Assembly (NCBI RefSeq): GCF_012927445.1 | Contig: NZ_JABBPD010000008.1 | Coordinates: 496,001 to 560,000 of the forward strand | Direction of reading: 5' to 3' | From: Rhodoferax sp. | Lineage (GTDB): Bacteria > Pseudomonadota > Gammaproteobacteria > Burkholderiales > Burkholderiaceae_C | DNA length: 64,000 nt | Shown: positions 60,661 through 64,000 of the stretch, one piece after another | Position numbering within the stretch: the first letter of the stretch is position 1 | Layout of the letters: each line of letters begins with the position of its first letter | Position numbers and translations under genes: made by a program | Notes under the pieces: model-generated | The model's database searches: none | What the model saw: only the letters and a program-made list of their open reading frames with translations | What the model was told of the DNA's origin: nothing

Positions 60661-62681
60661 GTAGGCCAGACCAGTTGTTTGAGTTCGCGTTGCAGTGTAA
60701 CGAGGCGGGTACGCTGCGCACCCGGCGGCGCATAGCGCTGCGATTCGAGGCGCAGCAGCCAGTCTCGCAGGGCCAGCGCTTGTAAATTGTCCGGGCCGAA
60801 CTGCTGCATGAGTTGCTCCGCCATGCGTCGCGGCGGGCTGTTGGCAGCCAGTTTGACGCCTGCTTTTTGCAGCTGTGTTGCCGCCAAAGCCAGCAGTCGC
60901 AGCCAGGGGTCCTGGCGGCTGCGTTCCCACAGCGTCCAAACGGCGCCGACCAGGCTGACCAACACCACGAGGCCGATCAGCAAGTAGATCAGGTCTTCCC
61001 AGCGGGGCGATTCAAAGCCGAGATACTTGAGTAAATTGAGTTGTTTGCCTTGCGTGTAATTCAGTACCCGCTGGTTCCAGTTGTTGTTGACGGCGTCCCA
61101 CATGACGCGCAGATTCAAGGCAAAGTCAGCGCTGATGTTTCCCAGCAGGGCGTCGGCAATGGCGCCGCGCGGCGCTTGCAGGCGTTGCAGCGCGCCGATG
61201 CGTCCGGGTGCCACGGCGGAGGTCGGGTCTACCCGCACCCAACCCCGGTTGGCGAGCCAGACTTCGGTCCAGGCATGGGCGTCGCTCTGGCGCACGATCC
61301 AGAATCCGTCCACCGCGTTTCGCTCGCCACCCTGGTAGCCAGTGACCACGCGGGCCGGCACGTCCAGCGCCCGCATCAGGATGACGAAGCTTGCGGCAAT
61401 GTGTTCGCAAAAACCTTCTTTGCGGTCGAACCAGAACTCGTCAGCGCTGTCGCGGCCAAACACGCCGGGGTCCAGCGTGTAGGTGTAGCCCCCACTGCGC
61501 AGCCGCTCCATCACGGCAGCCACCAGTTGGGCCTTGTCGGCGCTGGCATAACGCGGGTCGCTCCGCAGTTCAGCCGCCAGTTGCAGCGTGCGTGGGTTAA
61601 AGCCGGCCGGCAGTTCCACGTAGTCTTGCAGCCCCGCCATCGGACGCAATGGGCCGTGCCGGAAATCGGTATAACTCTGCGCCGTGTAGCGTGCCAGATC
61701 AGTTATCGGGCGGTCTGTCTGCCATTGCAGCTCGGACGTCATGCGGGCATCCAAGCCGCTCAAGATCGGGTGGACCGGGGTGGCATCCAGCAGCAAAAGC
61801 CAGGGCCGGTTGTTGGGCTCCAACGTGACCTGGTAGCTGAAAGGCGCGCCCCGCACTTGCAGATTGGCCGGAGGCTGCATACGAGTTGGGAAACCCGAGC
61901 GCAGAGGGCGCCACTCGCGGCCGTCAAAGTTTGACAATACGGGCCCGCGAAAGTACAGGTCGGACTGGAGCGGTGTCGCCCCTTCAAAGCGGATGCGCAT
62001 GGCAATGCTGTCATCAAGAGCCAGGCGGGCGATATTGCCCACCTGCATGGTGGCGGACAAGCCGCTGCGCCCGCTCATGGCGTCATTGGGAATGCCCCAC
62101 AGCGGCGCCAGCCGGGGAAACAGGAGAAACAGCACGACCATGATGGGTGCCCCCAGCAGAGCCATCCAACCGGCGGTCTTGGCGGCTTGTGCCAAGGGCG
62201 GTTTGCCAACCGGCATGTGGGCATTGACCAGCGCGGTCAGCAGGCCCAACAGGGCAACCAGCATGGCGGCTGCCGTGAGCAGCGATTGCGAAAAGAAAAA
62301 GTTGGTCAGCATGGTGAAGAAGCTGAGAAAAAACACCACAAAGGCATCCCGTTTGGCGCGCAGCTCCAGCGTTTTCAAGGCCAGCAACACCACGATCAGG
62401 GTCACGCCGGCATCGCGCCCGAGCAGTGTTTTGTGGGTGAAAAGGGTGGCGGCCATGGTCAGCACCAGCAGCGCCAGCAGCCACCAGCGGGAGGGCAGCG
62501 GCCGAAGGGTGACGGCCAGCCAGCCGCGCCACAGCAACACGCCGGCCGCCAGCAAACTGCACCATAGCGGCAGATTGGCGACTTGCGGCAGCACCACCCA
62601 GGCAATCACAAGCAGCAAAAACAGGGTGTCGCGGCTGTCCCGAGGCAAGTGGCGCAGGTGATTCAGCAGCCGGGTCAGCAT
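60657..62681 (-). CDS. TgpA-like membrane transglutaminase (DUF3488)
   Basis: About 674 residues. The N-terminal DUF3488 membrane part (six or so helices, about 15-185) precedes a periplasmic transglutaminase-like domain with the triad Cys in EGFCEHIAAS, His in SDAHAWTEVW and Asp in VRVDPTS, then a last membrane helix and a DUF4129-like tail. The ATG at 62681 lies 16 bp after the DUF58 stop. The TgpA homologue in Pseudomonas is essential. Overlaps mltB (4 bp). Confidence 0.93.
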   Translation of the reverse strand: MLTRLLNHLRHLPRDSRDTLFLLLVIAWVVLPQVANLPLWCSLLAAGVLLWRGWLAVTLRPLPSRWWLLALLVLTMAATLFTHKTLLGRDAGVTLIVVLLALKTLELRAKRDAFVVFFLSFFTMLTNFFFSQSLLTAAAMLVALLGLLTALVNAHMPVGKPPLAQAAKTAGWMALLGAPIMVVLFLLFPRLAPLWGIPNDAMSGRSGLSATMQVGNIARLALDDSIAMRIRFEGATPLQSDLYFRGPVLSNFDGREWRPLRSGFPTRMQPPANLQVRGAPFSYQVTLEPNNRPWLLLLDATPVHPILSGLDARMTSELQWQTDRPITDLARYTAQSYTDFRHGPLRPMAGLQDYVELPAGFNPRTLQLAAELRSDPRYASADKAQLVAAVMERLRSGGYTYTLDPGVFGRDSADEFWFDRKEGFCEHIAASFVILMRALDVPARVVTGYQGGERNAVDGFWIVRQSDAHAWTEVWLANRGWVRVDPTSAVAPGRIGALQRLQAPRGAIADALLGNISADFALNLRVMWDAVNNNWNQRVLNYTQGKQLNLLKYLGFESPRWEDLIYLLIGLVVLVSLVGAVWTLWERSRQDPWLRLLALAATQLQKAGVKLAANSPPRRMAEQLMQQFGPDNLQALALRDWLLRLESQRYAPPGAQRTRLVTLQRELKQLVWPT

Positions 62682-62697
62682 GGTTTCAACGCCCTGG

Positions 62698-63738
62698 TCA
62701 TTGCCGGGCCAGCGCTTGCAGGCAGCGCCGTTTATGGGCTTCGCCGTGGCCGGGCTGGATTTCAAGTCCGCTCAGGCGCAAGCCGTAATCCAGTCCCAGC
62801 TTCTCGGCCTGCAGCACCCAGGCGCACAAGCGGGACAGTTGTTGCTCCAGGTGGCTGGTGCCGCTGTGGTGCTGGTCCAGCCACAGCTCATGGCGTTGCA
62901 CCTGCTGGGTATCCCGGCTCACCAGTTCATCCGATTTGGCGGCTTTTTTCCAGACCACCAGTTTCAGGGGATCACCCCGGCGGTAGGCGCGCACGCCATC
63001 GTATTCGCCACTGCTGGGCTGGTGCACGGCGGCAGCGCCCCCCGCCCGCGGCTCCCCGGCTGGCAAAGGGGGCGGAAAAGCTTCCGGTGCCGGATAGACC
63101 AGCACCTGGGCCGCTGGCCGCCACACCGTCCAGACCCGAAAGGTACCCAGCGGAAAACGTGTTTCGGCCGTCAGCGACGGCACCCGGTGCAGGCCACGTC
63201 GTTCCGGTTGGAAGGCGATATGCACCGTGGCCATGCCTTGGGCTGGCATATCGGTCCAGACCCACTGACCGGATCCCAGGACGGCCAGGCCAATGCCGTA
63301 CCGGACGCTGCGTCGATGACTCTGTAGATTTATACCAATAATGGCGCTAGCCCCCGCGAATTGTGCGTCAGGTGCTATTAAATGCATAGTGATGCCGCGC
63401 AGCGTGCCGTGACACACATGCATGCCGACCAAGGCGCTGCCGGCCAGTAAAAACGTCAGCAGGTAGCCCAGGTTGAGCTGGTAATTGATGGATGCCAGCA
63501 ACAGAACCAATAGCGTGGCCCCCAGCATGAAGCCGGGGCGGGTCGGCAGGATGAAGACGTTGCGCTGGGTCAGAGTGGTAATGTCGCACAGCGGCAACCG
63601 GGCTTCGAACCAGCGCCTGAACCGCCCGCGTAAATCAAAGAATCCAATGTGGGTCGCGGCGCTTGCGTTGTGGTTTTCCGCAGACGCCTTCACGCCTTGG
63701 GACGGCCCGGCAGCGCGCAAGCGCTGTACAGCATTCAT
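62698..63738 (-). CDS. DUF58 domain protein
   Basis: 346 residues: two hydrophobic segments near 70-105 (GFMLGATLLVLLLASI; NLGYLLTFLLAGSALVG) and the C-terminal DUF58 motif with YRRGDPLKLVVWKKAAKSDEL. DUF58 proteins pair with MoxR ATPases. A repeat copy encodes HLIAPDAQFAGASAIIG in the beta region after the membrane segments. Its ATG overlaps the moxR stop (ATGA). Confidence 0.93.
   Translation of the reverse strand: MNAVQRLRAAGPSQGVKASAENHNASAATHIGFFDLRGRFRRWFEARLPLCDITTLTQRNVFILPTRPGFMLGATLLVLLLASINYQLNLGYLLTFLLAGSALVGMHVCHGTLRGITMHLIAPDAQFAGASAIIGINLQSHRRSVRYGIGLAVLGSGQWVWTDMPAQGMATVHIAFQPERRGLHRVPSLTAETRFPLGTFRVWTVWRPAAQVLVYPAPEAFPPPLPAGEPRAGGAAAVHQPSSGEYDGVRAYRRGDPLKLVVWKKAAKSDELVSRDTQQVQRHELWLDQHHSGTSHLEQQLSRLCAWVLQAEKLGLDYGLRLSGLEIQPGHGEAHKRRCLQALARQ
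63341..63389 (+). repeat. Interspersed repeat, copy inside the DUF58 gene
   Basis: Plus strand: GGCGCTAGCCCCCG, TGCGTCAGGTGCTATTAAA, TGCATAG. The gene reads the reverse complement in frame. Confidence 0.88.
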
Positions 63739-64000
63739 GGCAGCGGCACAGCGTCCAGCATGGCGCGCACCTGTTCGACCGATCCCCGGCCCGCATCCCC
63801 GACCGGCATCAGGCGATGGGCCACGGTTTGCGCCAGGATGGCTTGCACGTCGTCGGGCGCCACGTAGTCACGTCCGCTCAACAAGGCTTGCGCCTTGGCG
63901 GCGCGCACCACGGCAATACCGGCCCGCGGACTCAGGCCCTGCAAAAACCATTGCCCAGAGCGGGTGGCGGCGATCAGGTCCTGTACGTAGTCCAGCAGCG
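63735..64000 (-). CDS. MoxR-family AAA+ ATPase (partial, C-terminal part)
   Basis: The window holds only the last ~88 codons; the start lies beyond 64000. The visible part is the C-terminal lid domain of MoxR proteins: WFLQGLSPRAGIAVVRAAKA followed by LLSGRDYVAPDDVQAIL and LAHRL-like VAHRLMP. First gene of the moxR-DUF58-tgpA-mltB operon. Confidence 0.9.
   Translation of the reverse strand, partial: LLDYVQDLIAATRSGQWFLQGLSPRAGIAVVRAAKAQALLSGRDYVAPDDVQAILAQTVAHRLMPVGDAGRGSVEQVRAMLDAVPLP

Overview
The window reads as a chromosomal segment of a GC-rich betaproteobacterium, most likely Burkholderiales, family Comamonadaceae, close to Rhodoferax or Polaromonas. This rests on the gene orders smc-zipA-ligA-def and glnD-map, the selO-msrB-yciB-bolA-ppiC operon, a polyhydroxyalkanoate phasin, the LIV transporter and beta-oxidation content, and a family of short repeats I associate with this family from general familiarity. 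I see no rRNA, tRNA or CRISPR array.

Layout. Positions 1-1330 are the edge of an integrated element: a partial small gene and a tyrosine integrase read leftward from the 5' end of dusA, and the element seems to supply the start of that gene. Between dusA and smc lies an accessory pair: a ~955-residue protein with a peptidoglycan-binding domain, a GH19-type lysozyme domain, a papain-like protease and an alpha/beta hydrolase, overlapping a gene for a secreted protein of unknown function. 7-22 kb is housekeeping: smc, zipA, ligA, def, then glnD and map on the minus strand, and purL. 22-27 kb holds a YegP-like gene, a phasin and the selO operon. 27-43.5 kb is catabolic: an acyl-CoA ligase, a five-gene LIV-type ABC transporter, a FadB/FadJ-type bifunctional enzyme and a thiolase behind a TetR-type palindrome, a three-domain copper nitrite reductase (nirK) with candidate NsrR and FNR/Dnr sites, and a plus-strand run of two SDRs, a hotdog thioesterase, an MDR reductase and a GST. 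43.5-53.3 kb is mixed: bacteriohemerythrin, DUF3309, a sugar dehydrogenase lipoprotein, EgtB-like, Tex, HDOD, patatin and a CPA2 antiporter. 53.7-64 kb has comEC, the circularly permuted ATP-grasp/alpha-E pair, a second HDOD gene, and a minus-strand moxR-DUF58-tgpA-mltB operon.

The main observation cuts across all regions. A degenerate element of about 50-65 bp recurs at least 13 times, and 12 of these copies lie in frame inside protein-coding genes (ligA, purL twice, selO, the fadJ-like gene, a GST, tex, a patatin, comEC twice, mltB, DUF58). It is read in both orientations and in more than one frame, usually at a domain boundary or linker. In mltB the copy is exactly codons 9-24, the hydrophobic core and AxA cleavage site of the signal peptide. 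This looks like a Comamonadaceae counterpart of the Rickettsia palindromic elements: a proliferating DNA repeat that doubles as protein sequence.
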